Assembly: GCA_963806145.1 (NCBI GenBank)
Contig: CAWDXD010000032.1
Span: 81,171-145,170 of the forward strand
Length of the DNA: 64,000 bases
Reading direction: 5' to 3'
From: DASXKD01 sp963806145
Lineage (GTDB): Bacteria > Actinomycetota > Actinomycetes > Streptosporangiales > Streptosporangiaceae
The notes beneath the pieces were generated by a model. The model did no database searches. It had not been told where the DNA came from and worked only from the letters and a program-made list of their open reading frames with translations. This document shows, one piece after another, positions 52,126 to 60,628 of the stretch. Made by a program: the position numbers and the translations under genes. Position 1 is the first letter of the stretch, and the number at the start of each line of letters is the position of its first letter.

Positions 52126-54381
52126 GTGACTGCGTGGGATGAGGCCGGCGCGAGCGCCTACCTGCCGCCGGACACCGTGCTCGGGCAGATCGAGGCCGCG
52201 GTCGTGGTGACCGACCAGCAGAGCAATCTGCTCTACGCCAATGCCTATGCGGCGAAGCTCTTCGACTTCCCCGACGCCCCCGAGCGCCTGGTCGGCCGCT
52301 CGCTGCTCTCGCTCGGGTTCGAGGAGGAGGATCTCGGCAAGGCCGCCGACCTGGTCAAGCAGGTGCTCCGCGGGCGTGCCTGGGATGGCACGTTCGCCTC
52401 GGTCCGGTCCCGCGGATCCCGGGTCTTCATCCGGGCCCAGGCGGTGCCGCTGCGGAACCCGTCCGGTGCGATCGACGGGATCGTCATCGTCGGCCGGCAG
52501 GCGACCAGGCGCAGCAGCCAGCAGGAGGGGGAACGGATCGGGCTGCTTGAGCGTATCGGGGAGCGCCTGGCCCGCTCCCTGGAACTCGGCCTCACGCTGC
52601 GGCACGTGGCCGAGACGCTGGTCCCGCAGTTCGCCGACCACTGCTTCATCGACCTGTACCAAGGTGACAAGCTGTTCCGCCGCGCCCAGATCAACGCCGG
52701 CGGCTGGGAACCCGCGCCGGGCACCTGGGCGGCCCTGGGTGAGCAGATCGACTACCCGGAGGGGCACTTCTGCCAGCAGGCCATGGCCCGGCTGGATCCG
52801 GTCCTGGTGTCGAACCTGGTCTATACCGAGTTCCCGGCGCCGCACGCGAAGAGCATGCGGGCCAGCGAGGACGTGGGGCTGACCTCGATCGTTGCCGCGC
52901 CCCTGGTTGCCCGGGGCGAGTTGCTCGGCGTGATCAGCCTGGCCCTGTCCCGGCTCACCGAGCGGGAGGAAGCCCAGTACGACATCGACGACAGGGATTT
53001 CCTCGGCGCGGTCGCCAGCCGGGTGGCTGTCGCGATCGACAACGCGATGCTGTTCGAGGAGGAGCGGCGCACCGCGCTGGCGTTCCAGACCAGCCTGCTG
53101 CCCCAGGTCAAGCCCACCTTCGACGGCCTGGATGTGGCCTGGCGATATGTGCCGGCCAAGCCGTTGGAGACTCACGGCCAGGGCATCCAGACCCAGGTCG
53201 GCGGCGACTGGTACGACCTGATCCCGCTGTCCGCGGGCCGGGTCGGCATCGTCATCGGCGATGTGGAGGGGCGCGGCGCCCGGGCCGCAGCGATCATGGG
53301 CCAGCTCCGGGCGACCCTGCGGGCCTTCGCACAGGACGACAAGGCACCTGCGGAGATCCTGCGCAAGCTGGACGACTGGTGCCGCACCCTGAGCACGCCG
53401 CCCTCGGGGGACGGGGAGCATTTCGACTCGCCCCGGGCAAGCTGCACCTACCTGGTCTACGACGCCTGGTCCCGCAGCCTGTCGTTCGCCAACGCCGGCC
53501 ATGATGCGCCGCTTGTGGTCACCGACGGCGACGTCGCGGACCTGGACATCGAGCACCACGGCGTGCTGCTCGGCGTCCGCGGCACGGGCGTGGCCGGGCT
53601 GCCCACCTACCGCGAGGAGACCCGCACGCTCAAGCCGGGGACCACCCTGGTGCTCTACACCGACGGACTGACCGACCGCAGGCAGCGCGCCGACGGCAGC
53701 GGCCACTACACCGAGGCGGAAGCCAGGCAGATGCTGTGCGCGGCCGTCCGGAGCGTGGCGGGGTCCCCGGCGGAGGTCATCGCCCAGGCCGCGGAGCAGG
53801 CGGTGCCCGGCGACATCGACGACGATATGGCCATCGTCGTGGTAAGCACCTCGCGCGAAGACCTGGCCTCGTGGCAGGCGACGTTCCCCGCCGAGGCGAT
53901 CCGGGTCTCCGAGGCGCGCCGTCACGCACAGCTCACCTTCGAACGCTGGGGCATGCCGCGGGAACAGACCGAACTCGCCTGCCTGCTGGTATCCGAGGTG
54001 GTCACGAACGTCGTGCTGCACACCGCGACCAGGGCGCGGCGCCGTCACCGGATGACGCTGGAGCCCGCGGGCGCGCCCGCCGGCCCGGGGCCGGGCGTCC
54101 CGGCGGGATGGGACTCCGAGGAGTTCGGCGGCGGGTTCCCCGAGCCGCCCGCGCGGACCTTCACGTTGCGCCTGCGGCGCGGGGCGTCAGCGGTGTGGGT
54201 CGAGGTGTTCGACGCCGACCTGCGGCTGCCGCGCATCCGCAGCGCGGCGGAGACCGACGAGGGCGGGCGCGGCCTGTACCTGGTGGACCAGCTAGCCACC
54301 CGGTGGGGGTCCCGGCCGACCAAGGACGGCAAGGCGGTGTGGTTCGAGGTGCCGGTCGGCCCCGGGCGGGACGCCGGCTGA
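52126..54381 (+). CDS. PAS-GAF-PP2C phosphatase with a C-terminal HATPase domain
   Basis: The protein has about 751 residues. An N-terminal PAS domain (about 15-110, with VVVTDQQSNLLYANAYAA) is followed by a GAF domain (about 140-305), a SpoIIE-like PP2C phosphatase (about 315-550; VGGDWYDLIPL, VIGDVEGRGARAAA, DGLTDRR and IDDDMAIVVV) and a RsbW-like ATPase (about 575-745; SEVVTNVVLHT and GGRGLYLVDQLATRWG). Such proteins act on anti-anti-sigma factors and may both dephosphorylate and rephosphorylate. GTG at 52126 is used; GTG at 52120 is possible. Confidence 0.93.
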   Translation: MTAWDEAGASAYLPPDTVLGQIEAAVVVTDQQSNLLYANAYAAKLFDFPDAPERLVGRSLLSLGFEEEDLGKAADLVKQVLRGRAWDGTFASVRSRGSRVFIRAQAVPLRNPSGAIDGIVIVGRQATRRSSQQEGERIGLLERIGERLARSLELGLTLRHVAETLVPQFADHCFIDLYQGDKLFRRAQINAGGWEPAPGTWAALGEQIDYPEGHFCQQAMARLDPVLVSNLVYTEFPAPHAKSMRASEDVGLTSIVAAPLVARGELLGVISLALSRLTEREEAQYDIDDRDFLGAVASRVAVAIDNAMLFEEERRTALAFQTSLLPQVKPTFDGLDVAWRYVPAKPLETHGQGIQTQVGGDWYDLIPLSAGRVGIVIGDVEGRGARAAAIMGQLRATLRAFAQDDKAPAEILRKLDDWCRTLSTPPSGDGEHFDSPRASCTYLVYDAWSRSLSFANAGHDAPLVVTDGDVADLDIEHHGVLLGVRGTGVAGLPTYREETRTLKPGTTLVLYTDGLTDRRQRADGSGHYTEAEARQMLCAAVRSVAGSPAEVIAQAAEQAVPGDIDDDMAIVVVSTSREDLASWQATFPAEAIRVSEARRHAQLTFERWGMPREQTELACLLVSEVVTNVVLHTATRARRRHRMTLEPAGAPAGPGPGVPAGWDSEEFGGGFPEPPARTFTLRLRRGASAVWVEVFDADLRLPRIRSAAETDEGGRGLYLVDQLATRWGSRPTKDGKAVWFEVPVGPGRDAG

Positions 54382-54400
54382 CGGACGCCGTGCGGCGTGG

Positions 54401-54571
54401 TCAGTGCTTGTACGCGGACACCCACAGCAGCAGCAGTATGAAGCCCACCACGACCACGGTGGTCACCCACGTGCTCCAGGTCACCCCGAGGCCCATGCGC
54501 TTACGCACCCGGGATACCCCGAAGCCGATGAGTATGCCGATCAGCAGCAGCAGGATCAGCCCACTTGCCAC
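54401..54571 (-). CDS. Small two-segment membrane protein
   Basis: A GTG at 54571 with GGGAGG upstream begins a 56-residue protein with hydrophobic segments at about 4-19 and 34-52, separated by SRVRKRMG. Ribosome-site spacing and composition support expression. Function unknown. It is convergent with the phosphatase and divergent from the thiolase. Confidence 0.7.
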   Translation of the reverse strand: MASGLILLLLIGILIGFGVSRVRKRMGLGVTWSTWVTTVVVVGFILLLLWVSAYKH

Positions 54572-54758
54572 TCTGGCCTCCCGGACCGGCGTTCCGCACG
54601 TCCTCGTCTTCCGAGCATAAGCGCTGGCGGCCGCGGGCGGGAGTATGCGGGCAGCCACGGGGCGCCGTTCGGCCGATAGGGAGAATTGAAACTGGGCGGT
54701 AACATTTGCACCAGACGGGCGCGGCGGCAAGCCTGTCCCGAGCACCCCGGAGGGCGTC

Positions 54759-55904
54759 GTGGCTGAGGCCTACATCGTCGGAGCGGTCCGTACCCCGGTC
54801 GGGAAGCGGAACGGGGGCCTCGCGAAGCTCAACCCGGTGGACCTGGCCGCGCATGTGCTGCGCGAGCTGGTGATGCGCACCGGCATCGACGCGGCCGCGG
54901 TCGAGGACGTGATCATGGGCTGCGTCTCTCAGATCGGCCCCCAGTCGCTGGACATCGCGCGGCAGGCCTGGCTGTCGGCCGGACTGCCGGAGAGCGTGCC
55001 TGGCGTCACCGTGGACCGGCAGTGCGGCTCGTCCCAGCAGGCGCTGCACTTCGCCGCGCAGGCCGTGCTTTCCGGCACGCAGGACCTGGTCGTCGCGGCC
55101 GGGGTGGAGAGCATGAGCGTGGTCCCGATGGGGTCGTCCATCATGCTTCCGCTGGAGAAGGGGATGCCGCTGCCGTTCGGGACCGGGTGGAAGGAACGGT
55201 ACGGCGACCAGGAGATCTCCCAGTTCCGCGGGGCCCAGCTGATGTGCGAGAAGTGGGGGATCACCCGCCGCCAGCTCGAGGAGCTCGCGCTCGCCAGCCA
55301 CCAGCGCGCCGCCCGGGCGATCGACGAGGGCCGGTTCGAGCGGGAGATCACCCCGGTCGGTGACGTCGCCGTGGACGAGGGCCCGCGCCGGGATACCACG
55401 CTGGAGAAGATGGCCGGGCTGGAGCCGCTGCGCGAAGGCTGGGAGATCACCGCGGCCGTCGCGTCCCAGATCTCCGACGGCTCAGCGGCGCTGCTCGTCG
55501 CCTCGGAGGCGGCGGTGCAGCGGCACGGGCTGACCCCGCGCGCCCGGATCGCGGCGCTGGCCGTCGCGGGCGCCGACCCGGTGTTCATGCTCACCGGCCC
55601 GATTCCCGCCACCGAGCAGGTCCTGGCCAAGGCGGGGCTGAAGGTGGACGACATCGACGTGTTCGAGGTCAACGAGGCGTTCGCACCGGTGCTCATCGCC
55701 TGGTCGGCTGACACCGGTGCGTCCCTGGAGAAGACCAACCCGAACGGTGGCGCCATCGCGCTCGGTCATCCGCTCGGGGCGACGGGCGCGGTGCTGGCCA
55801 CCAAGCTGCTGCACGAGCTGGAGCGGACCCGCGGCCGCTACGGCCTGCAGACCATGTGTGAAGGCGGCGGCCAGGCGAACGCCACCATCATCGAGCGTCT
55901 CTGA
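54759..55904 (+). CDS. Thiolase, acetyl-CoA C-acetyltransferase family
   Basis: The 381-residue protein has the nucleophilic Cys in VDRQCGSSQQALHFAAQ, the His motif NPNGGAIALGHPLGATGA and the C-terminal Cys in MCEGGGQANATI. VEDVIMGCVSQIGPQ and EVNEAFAP also match. It catalyses acetoacetyl-CoA or 3-ketoacyl-CoA thiolysis/formation. GTG at 54759 has GGAGG five bases upstream. Confidence 0.94.
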   Translation: MAEAYIVGAVRTPVGKRNGGLAKLNPVDLAAHVLRELVMRTGIDAAAVEDVIMGCVSQIGPQSLDIARQAWLSAGLPESVPGVTVDRQCGSSQQALHFAAQAVLSGTQDLVVAAGVESMSVVPMGSSIMLPLEKGMPLPFGTGWKERYGDQEISQFRGAQLMCEKWGITRRQLEELALASHQRAARAIDEGRFEREITPVGDVAVDEGPRRDTTLEKMAGLEPLREGWEITAAVASQISDGSAALLVASEAAVQRHGLTPRARIAALAVAGADPVFMLTGPIPATEQVLAKAGLKVDDIDVFEVNEAFAPVLIAWSADTGASLEKTNPNGGAIALGHPLGATGAVLATKLLHELERTRGRYGLQTMCEGGGQANATIIERL

Positions 55905-56065
55905 TTTTCTTGGCGCTACGGCGGCCGGGATTCCCCTGTCCACAGCTTGGTAGCTGCTGAGCCCTGGAAGGAATATGGAAGCGAAATTAGAGGTTTTCTG
56001 AAGTCGAGATGGGATGAAGCCTAGATTCAAGGTCTGGGACATCCTGCGACCGGAGGAGAACCACA

Positions 56066-56497
56066 GTGCTGCTTACATCATTCGACCCCTTTGCAGAGTT
56101 CGACCGCGTCGCCCGGCGCACGTTCGGCGCTGGCCACTGGACCGCTGTGCGGTCGGCCATGCCGATGGACGTGATCCGTGGCAAGGACGACGTCCAGATC
56201 CGCTTTGACCTGCCGGGCGTGGACCCTGAGTCCATCGACGTCACGGTGGACCGCGGCGTGCTCACGGTGAAGGCGCAGCGTACCGAGACGACCGGCGAGG
56301 ACGAGAAGCTGATCACCCGCGAGCGGGTTACCGGCTCCTTTGCCCGCCGTCTCTCCCTTGGCGACACGCTCGACGCCGACAAGATCGAGGCCGCTTTCGC
56401 CGACGGCGTGCTGACCGTGCGCCTGCCGCTGCTGGCGACCGCCCAGCCCCGCAAGGTCGAGATCCACACCGACAGCAAGAAGGAGATCGCTGCCTGA
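56066..56497 (+). CDS. Hsp20/alpha-crystallin small heat-shock protein
   Basis: The 143-residue protein has the alpha-crystallin domain (about 33-133), including IRFDLPGVDPESIDVTVDRG and GVLTVRLPL (the I/V-x-I/V-type element). It holds unfolded proteins. GTG at 56066 has GGAGGAGA upstream. A MerR-type gene follows after a terminator. No clear HAIR or CIRCE element was found in 55905-56065. Confidence 0.94.
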   Translation: MLLTSFDPFAEFDRVARRTFGAGHWTAVRSAMPMDVIRGKDDVQIRFDLPGVDPESIDVTVDRGVLTVKAQRTETTGEDEKLITRERVTGSFARRLSLGDTLDADKIEAAFADGVLTVRLPLLATAQPRKVEIHTDSKKEIAA

Positions 56498-56513
56498 CGG
56501 CAGTGGATCGCCC

Positions 56514-56549
56514 TGCGGGCCCGGCGCGTTGCGGCGTACCGGGCCCGCA
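56514..56549 (+). terminator. Rho-independent terminator of the hsp20 gene
   Basis: TGCGGGCCCGG and CCGGGCCCGCA form an 11-bp perfect stem, followed by AGTGTTTTGC, 16 bases after the stop. Confidence 0.75.
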
Positions 56550-56582
56550 AGTGTTTTGCTCGTAGTCTGAGCCAGGGAGTGG

Positions 56583-56918
56583 ATGACTGTGCCGTCGTTG
56601 CCGTTTGAGGATGAAGACCTGCCTCTGTTCACGGTGGGGCAGGTATCAGGCATGCTCGAGGTTCAGCAGGCGTTCCTGCGGCGCCTCGACGAATTCGGCG
56701 TTGTCCGCCCGTCGCGCTCTGATGGCGGGCAGCGCAGGTACTCACGCCGTGAAGTGGTCACCGTTCAGTACGTTGTCGGCCTCACCAGTGAGGGCGTGAC
56801 GCTGGCGGGCATCCGCCGGATCCTGGAGCTGGAGGCCCAGGTCGCGAGGCTGGAGCAGGAGTGCGCCGAGTTGCGCGCCCGGCTGCGCCAGCTCTTGGAC
56901 GGCACCGGCGGGCAGTGA
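56583..56918 (+). CDS. MerR-family (HspR-like) transcriptional regulator
   Basis: The 111-residue protein has a MerR-type winged HTH (LFTVGQVSGMLEVQQAFLRRLDEFGVVRPSRSD, then GQRRYSRREV) and a C-terminal coiled coil (ELEAQVARLEQECAELRARLRQLL). It lacks the long effector domain, like HspR. Its position next to hsp20 suggests heat-shock control. Confidence 0.85.
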   Translation: MTVPSLPFEDEDLPLFTVGQVSGMLEVQQAFLRRLDEFGVVRPSRSDGGQRRYSRREVVTVQYVVGLTSEGVTLAGIRRILELEAQVARLEQECAELRARLRQLLDGTGGQ

Positions 56919-57051
56919 TCGCGGGCCCGCCGCCGGCCAGGTACCGGTTTTCGGCCGCGCCGGGAACCCTGGCTGGCTTGCCGTCCGGACCTGGCTGCCT
57001 GCTGGTTCCGGTACGATGTCCGGGCGAGCCGAGGCATGGCCGACGCGCCGC

Positions 57052-57125
57052 GCGGGTGTAGTTCAATGGTAGAACGTCAGCTTCCCAAGCTGATAGTGCG
57101 GGTTCGATTCCCGTCACCCGCTCCA
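57052..57125 (+). tRNA. tRNA-Gly (anticodon CCC)
   Basis: A complete cloverleaf with a 7-bp acceptor stem (GCGGGTG/CACCCGC), anticodon stem TCAGC/GCTGA enclosing TTCCCAA (anticodon CCC), T-arm GGGTTCGATTCCC and an encoded CCA. Bases 57081-57125 are the attachment site core that recurs at 58209 and 62220. Confidence 0.97.
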
Positions 57126-57333
57126 CGCGATGAGTTCCCAGCTCAGGCCGCCTACCGGCCATGATCGCTAGACCCCCTTTGTGTCCCCTTGGGACGCCCC
57201 CGTGCCCGATTGGCCGCCGTTCCGGGGGAAGACGGGGATAAAGCGAAGGCTCGGTGGAGAGGGGTCCGTTAGTGCCTGTAGTCACCCGTTGGTCACGGGA
57301 GTAGCGTCTCCGTTGAGGCAACAGAGGTGGCCG

Positions 57334-58056
57334 ATGGCGAAGATGACGCCTGAGCAGGAAGCTGCATACGCTCTGGACTTCGGGGTTGCCAGGAGCGACC
57401 TGCCGCCGGAAGCGCAGCTGGCCTATGACCGCCTGGTGGAGCAGCGGGCACGCGCCAGGGCTCAGGCACCGGTCGCCCAGGCTGACGCCGAGGCCACCAG
57501 TGCTCCCGTCGTCATGCCGCGGTGGGTTGCCGCGGTGGGCACCGCGGTCTTTGCCCTGATAGTTCAGGGGATCGGGGTTGTGCTGCTGCCGTACGCGTTC
57601 ACCCGCTGGCAGCCGGGCACGCCTCAATGGCCGGTGGTGGTGCGGATCATCGGTGTGGTCCTGATCGCGGTGGGTGGCATCGTGGTGGCGTGGGCCTTTG
57701 CGCAGTTCGCTGCCGAGGGCATTGGCGTACCAATCCCGGGCGAGCCGAATTCCCAGCGGCTGACTGTCGGCGGCCCCTACCGGTACGTACGCAACCCCCT
57801 CTATGTGGCGTCGGTGGTGGCCATCAGCGGGCAGGCCCTGCTGCTCAGCAGGCCGGTGCTGCTGGTCTACGCGGCCGCGTTCCTGGCCATCACCTTCGTT
57901 CTCGTTCACTGGATCGAGGACCCGGCTCTCGCCCGGCGCTTTGGCAGGCAATTTGAGGACTACCGGAAGCAGGTGCCCGGCTGGTGGCCGCGCTGGCCAC
58001 GCCGAACATTGCGTAGCGACACGAGCGGCAACGCCGACGCGCGCCCTCAACCGTGA
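57334..58056 (+). CDS. Isoprenylcysteine carboxyl methyltransferase-like membrane protein
   Basis: The 240-residue protein has four to five membrane segments and the ICMT/PEMT signature GGPYRYVRNPLYVASVVAI, then HWIEDPALARRFGRQFEDYRKQVPGW. It probably methylates a lipid or a small molecule with SAM. ATG at 57334 has AGAGG upstream. It is bounded by the tRNA gene and the second attachment-like repeat, so it is likely cargo of an integrated element. Confidence 0.85.
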   Translation: MAKMTPEQEAAYALDFGVARSDLPPEAQLAYDRLVEQRARARAQAPVAQADAEATSAPVVMPRWVAAVGTAVFALIVQGIGVVLLPYAFTRWQPGTPQWPVVVRIIGVVLIAVGGIVVAWAFAQFAAEGIGVPIPGEPNSQRLTVGGPYRYVRNPLYVASVVAISGQALLLSRPVLLVYAAAFLAITFVLVHWIEDPALARRFGRQFEDYRKQVPGWWPRWPRRTLRSDTSGNADARPQP

Positions 58057-58208
58057 CTGCGCCATACTTCCAATCCGTGAGTCCAGTCGTGCCCGCTGCG
58101 TGCCCGACAGGAGGAGCGCCCGCGGGTAGTCACGGTCACTCGCGGATAGACCACCAAGATCCCCGCAGGTTACGAAGCCAGCAGGTGGCAGCGCTACAGC
58201 GCCACAGA

Positions 58209-58253
58209 CTTCCCAAGCTGATAGTGCGGGTTCGATTCCCGTCACCCGCTCCA
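58209..58253 (+). repeat. Attachment-like site, exact copy of the tRNA-Gly 3' 45 bp
   Basis: The 45 bases are identical to 57081-57125, from the anticodon loop to CCA. The 5' half of the tRNA is absent. This is the signature of site-specific integration at a tRNA 3' end. An integrase remnant follows at once. Confidence 0.93.
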
Positions 58254-58478
58254 ACATGAAGGCCCAGGTCAGCGGGCACGCCAGACATGGCTCTCTAGCT
58301 CGTTGACGTCTTGTTGATCTCCATGGGCCATTACCGGACTTGAGCTGCACTTGCCGCGCGCCGTCGCCGGGATGGCCCTGGCTGGCTTCGGCGGTCTCGA
58401 TGTGAGCGTCGATCGCGCTGGTGATGGCCAGGTCAGCCCCGAGGGCCTCGTGCTGATGGATGATCGCGGCGCGCCACG
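58254..58478 (-). pseudogene. Tyrosine recombinase (integrase) C-terminal remnant 1
   Basis: The minus strand reads RAAIIHQHEALGADLAITSA followed by IDAHI, the last part of a phage-type integrase after the catalytic Tyr region (IxHQH). The frame then continues through the attachment copy, as is common for these elements. No catalytic R or HxxR segment is present, and 58479-58625 has nothing else recognisable. Confidence 0.7.
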
Positions 58479-58625
58479 CCCGCGGACGACGACGGGGCGC
58501 GATTGGCCGCCGGTGAGCGAGGACGGCCGAGGGGCCGGGCGGCTTGCCATCGCCTACCCGGCCCCTCGATGCCCCTCGATGCGCCTGGATGCGGGCTCCG
58601 CTTGGAGACGGTAGTCCTTTCTTAC

Positions 58626-59927
58626 CTACGGAACGTTGTAGAGGAAATAGCGGTTGGTCACGTTGGCAAACTTGTTGTCACCCATGTGGGTGATGAGGCT
58701 ATTGAACGCGACGCCATTTGCGTTGCTGGAGATCTTGTTGCCCGCGACCACGATCGTTGTCGGCACGGCCACCGAGAGCAGCATGACCCCGGTGGGCGTC
58801 ATGACGCCGGTATCCGGGTCGCCGGCCAGGTTGTTCGGCCCGAACCGGTTCCCGGTCACGACAATGCCACTGGCGTCTTGGAAGGGCGCATGGCTGTGCA
58901 GGACGAAGCCGGCGTTCCCGTTGCCGCTCGCGCTGTTGTCGGCAAAGAGATTGTTGTACGAGCCGGTCCCCGGATAGGGCATGGCGTCGAGAAGCCCGGC
59001 GGCGCCGTTACCGTTCGAGACGTTGTCGACGACGCGGTTGTCATATACCCCGCCCAGGTCGGGCTGGGGGGAGCCGGCGTTCGGACTGGGGGGTGTGGCC
59101 ACCGCGAGAGGGTCGTGGCCAGGCAGGGTGATCCCGCAGTCGAATTTGTTGTCCGTGGAACGGTTGAACGCGATCAGGTTGTGCGCTGCGGGCCCGACCG
59201 GGATCCCGAAGCCGCCGTCGCTCAGGAGGATGCCCCCCACGTTGTGGGACACGCGGTTGCCGATCACCTTTGACCAGCTGACTGCCAGGAGGTGGATACC
59301 CTCACCGCAGTCATCGGCGTCTGTGATCGAGGTGGGGCATTCCGCCATGGGCGGGCCGCTCGTGTTGTAGGCCTGGTCGTTGTGGACGACGATATTGTCG
59401 GCGATCGTCACATGCGAGATGCCGACCGGGGCTTGTCCTCCCGGAGGGAACCAGAGGTTCGACGGAGGCTCGGCCAGAATGCCCTCGAGGTTGGCATTCT
59501 TCACGGTGAGCCCGGTGACCGACACCCCGTTCGCCTCGATGAGGATGCCGTTGGCGTTGCCGGTGGCGTCAATGATCGTGCTGGCCGCCGACCCGAGGGA
59601 TTTGATGTTGAGGCCCGTAAGGCCCGGCGGGACGACGTTGGCGTCGCCGGACTCCGGGTAGGTGCCCGGGCGGATGAGGATTGTGTCGTTCGGGCCGGCT
59701 TGGGTGAGGGCGTAACCGAGCGTCTTGCAAGGGCTCGACCTGCAGTTGCCGACGTCAGAGCCTCTGGTGTCCACCGTGAGGGTAGCTTGCGCGTGCATCG
59801 ACGCCGCGCTCGCCGCTGTGGCGCCTACTGGCAACAGCGCGCCGGTCCCGGCCACCAAGACCACTGCCGACAACCCCATGAGGACTCTGTGCCCCATTTG
59901 GCCCGCGATCTTTCCCACTCCCGTCAT
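58626..59927 (-). CDS. Secreted right-handed parallel beta-helix protein
   Basis: The 433-residue protein has a signal peptide (ending near SAASMHAQA), a segment like SDVGNCRSSPCKTLGYALTQ, and then many short turns with N, G, V and I (for example IADNIVVHND, VIGNRVSHNVGGILLSDGG), typical of PbH1/NosD-type repeats. It is probably a surface or secreted glycan-binding or lyase-like protein. ATG at 59927 has GGGGG upstream. Not recognised beyond the fold. Confidence 0.82.
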   Translation of the reverse strand: MTGVGKIAGQMGHRVLMGLSAVVLVAGTGALLPVGATAASAASMHAQATLTVDTRGSDVGNCRSSPCKTLGYALTQAGPNDTILIRPGTYPESGDANVVPPGLTGLNIKSLGSAASTIIDATGNANGILIEANGVSVTGLTVKNANLEGILAEPPSNLWFPPGGQAPVGISHVTIADNIVVHNDQAYNTSGPPMAECPTSITDADDCGEGIHLLAVSWSKVIGNRVSHNVGGILLSDGGFGIPVGPAAHNLIAFNRSTDNKFDCGITLPGHDPLAVATPPSPNAGSPQPDLGGVYDNRVVDNVSNGNGAAGLLDAMPYPGTGSYNNLFADNSASGNGNAGFVLHSHAPFQDASGIVVTGNRFGPNNLAGDPDTGVMTPTGVMLLSVAVPTTIVVAGNKISSNANGVAFNSLITHMGDNKFANVTNRYFLYNVP

Positions 59928-60418
59928 CTGATCCCCCTTTTGCTAGAGGCCGCTAGGTGGAATTTGGCGCTGGCCGGTCTGGCCGATCCACGACGGCAGT
60001 CACTCCACGGACGGGTGTACGAGTGCGGTTGACAAGCTGCGCTCCCCGCTCGCGGCGACCACCCGCATTTGGTCAAGTTCCGGCCAAGAAGAGGCCGAAG
60101 CGCTCGGCTACATGATGAATCCGCTGGCCTGGTGACGCAAGGGCCTGGAGGCCGGCTGAGCCGGGAGGAACCCTGCGGCAACGGTCTGGGTCTCACCCAA
60201 TTTCGCACAGCTCTAGACGATCTTGTGGATTCTGGCGAGTGCCGGCGGTGGCCGGGCCGGTGCACGCGGTGGGGCCGGGGCGCAGCGAGGCTGCCGACGA
60301 AAGTCGAAGAACGAAGCGGCGTAGTGCCGGCTACTGCAGAGCAGGTCGTGACCCGTCTCACTGCTACCTTTCCGCGAGCGACGCGACTGCCCGCCGAGAA
60401 CCGTGTGCGGCTTGCCGT

Positions 60419-60565
60419 TCCGGCGGGCAGGCAGATGTCGAATAGGTCCACCGACGCGTCGGCGATCACGGCGTCCAGGTCGGTGGTGGTGGCGAACCCG
60501 AAATGGCCGCTGATCTTGGCCGGCTTCTCTGGTGCCCGGCCGAACACGACCACCTGGTCCACGTC
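60419..60565 (-). pseudogene. Gfo/Idh/MocA oxidoreductase N-terminal fragment
   Basis: The frame reads VDQVVVFGRAPEKPAKISGH, then TDLDAVIADASVDLFDICLP, matching the second half of the Rossmann fold of this family. The GxGxxG start and all later regions are missing. The IS element lies about 60 bases away and may have removed the start. The rest of 59928-60628 has no other recognisable gene. Confidence 0.65.
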
Positions 60566-60628
60566 GGACCGCTCGATCGGCCGCCTCCAGAGCCGGCGGA
60601 CCACGGGCCATCAGCGGGCCATTAACCC

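Noticed and set aside
55905..56065. A heat-shock operator (CIRCE, HAIR or RheA type) before hsp20
   Set aside because: No inverted repeat of the known kinds was found in the leader.
56782..58350. A 522-codon minus-strand frame that crosses the tRNA gene and both attachment copies
   Set aside because: It includes translated tRNA (the ERVTGIEPALSAWE peptide) and is antisense to the methyltransferase-like gene; only its integrase-like start is meaningful.
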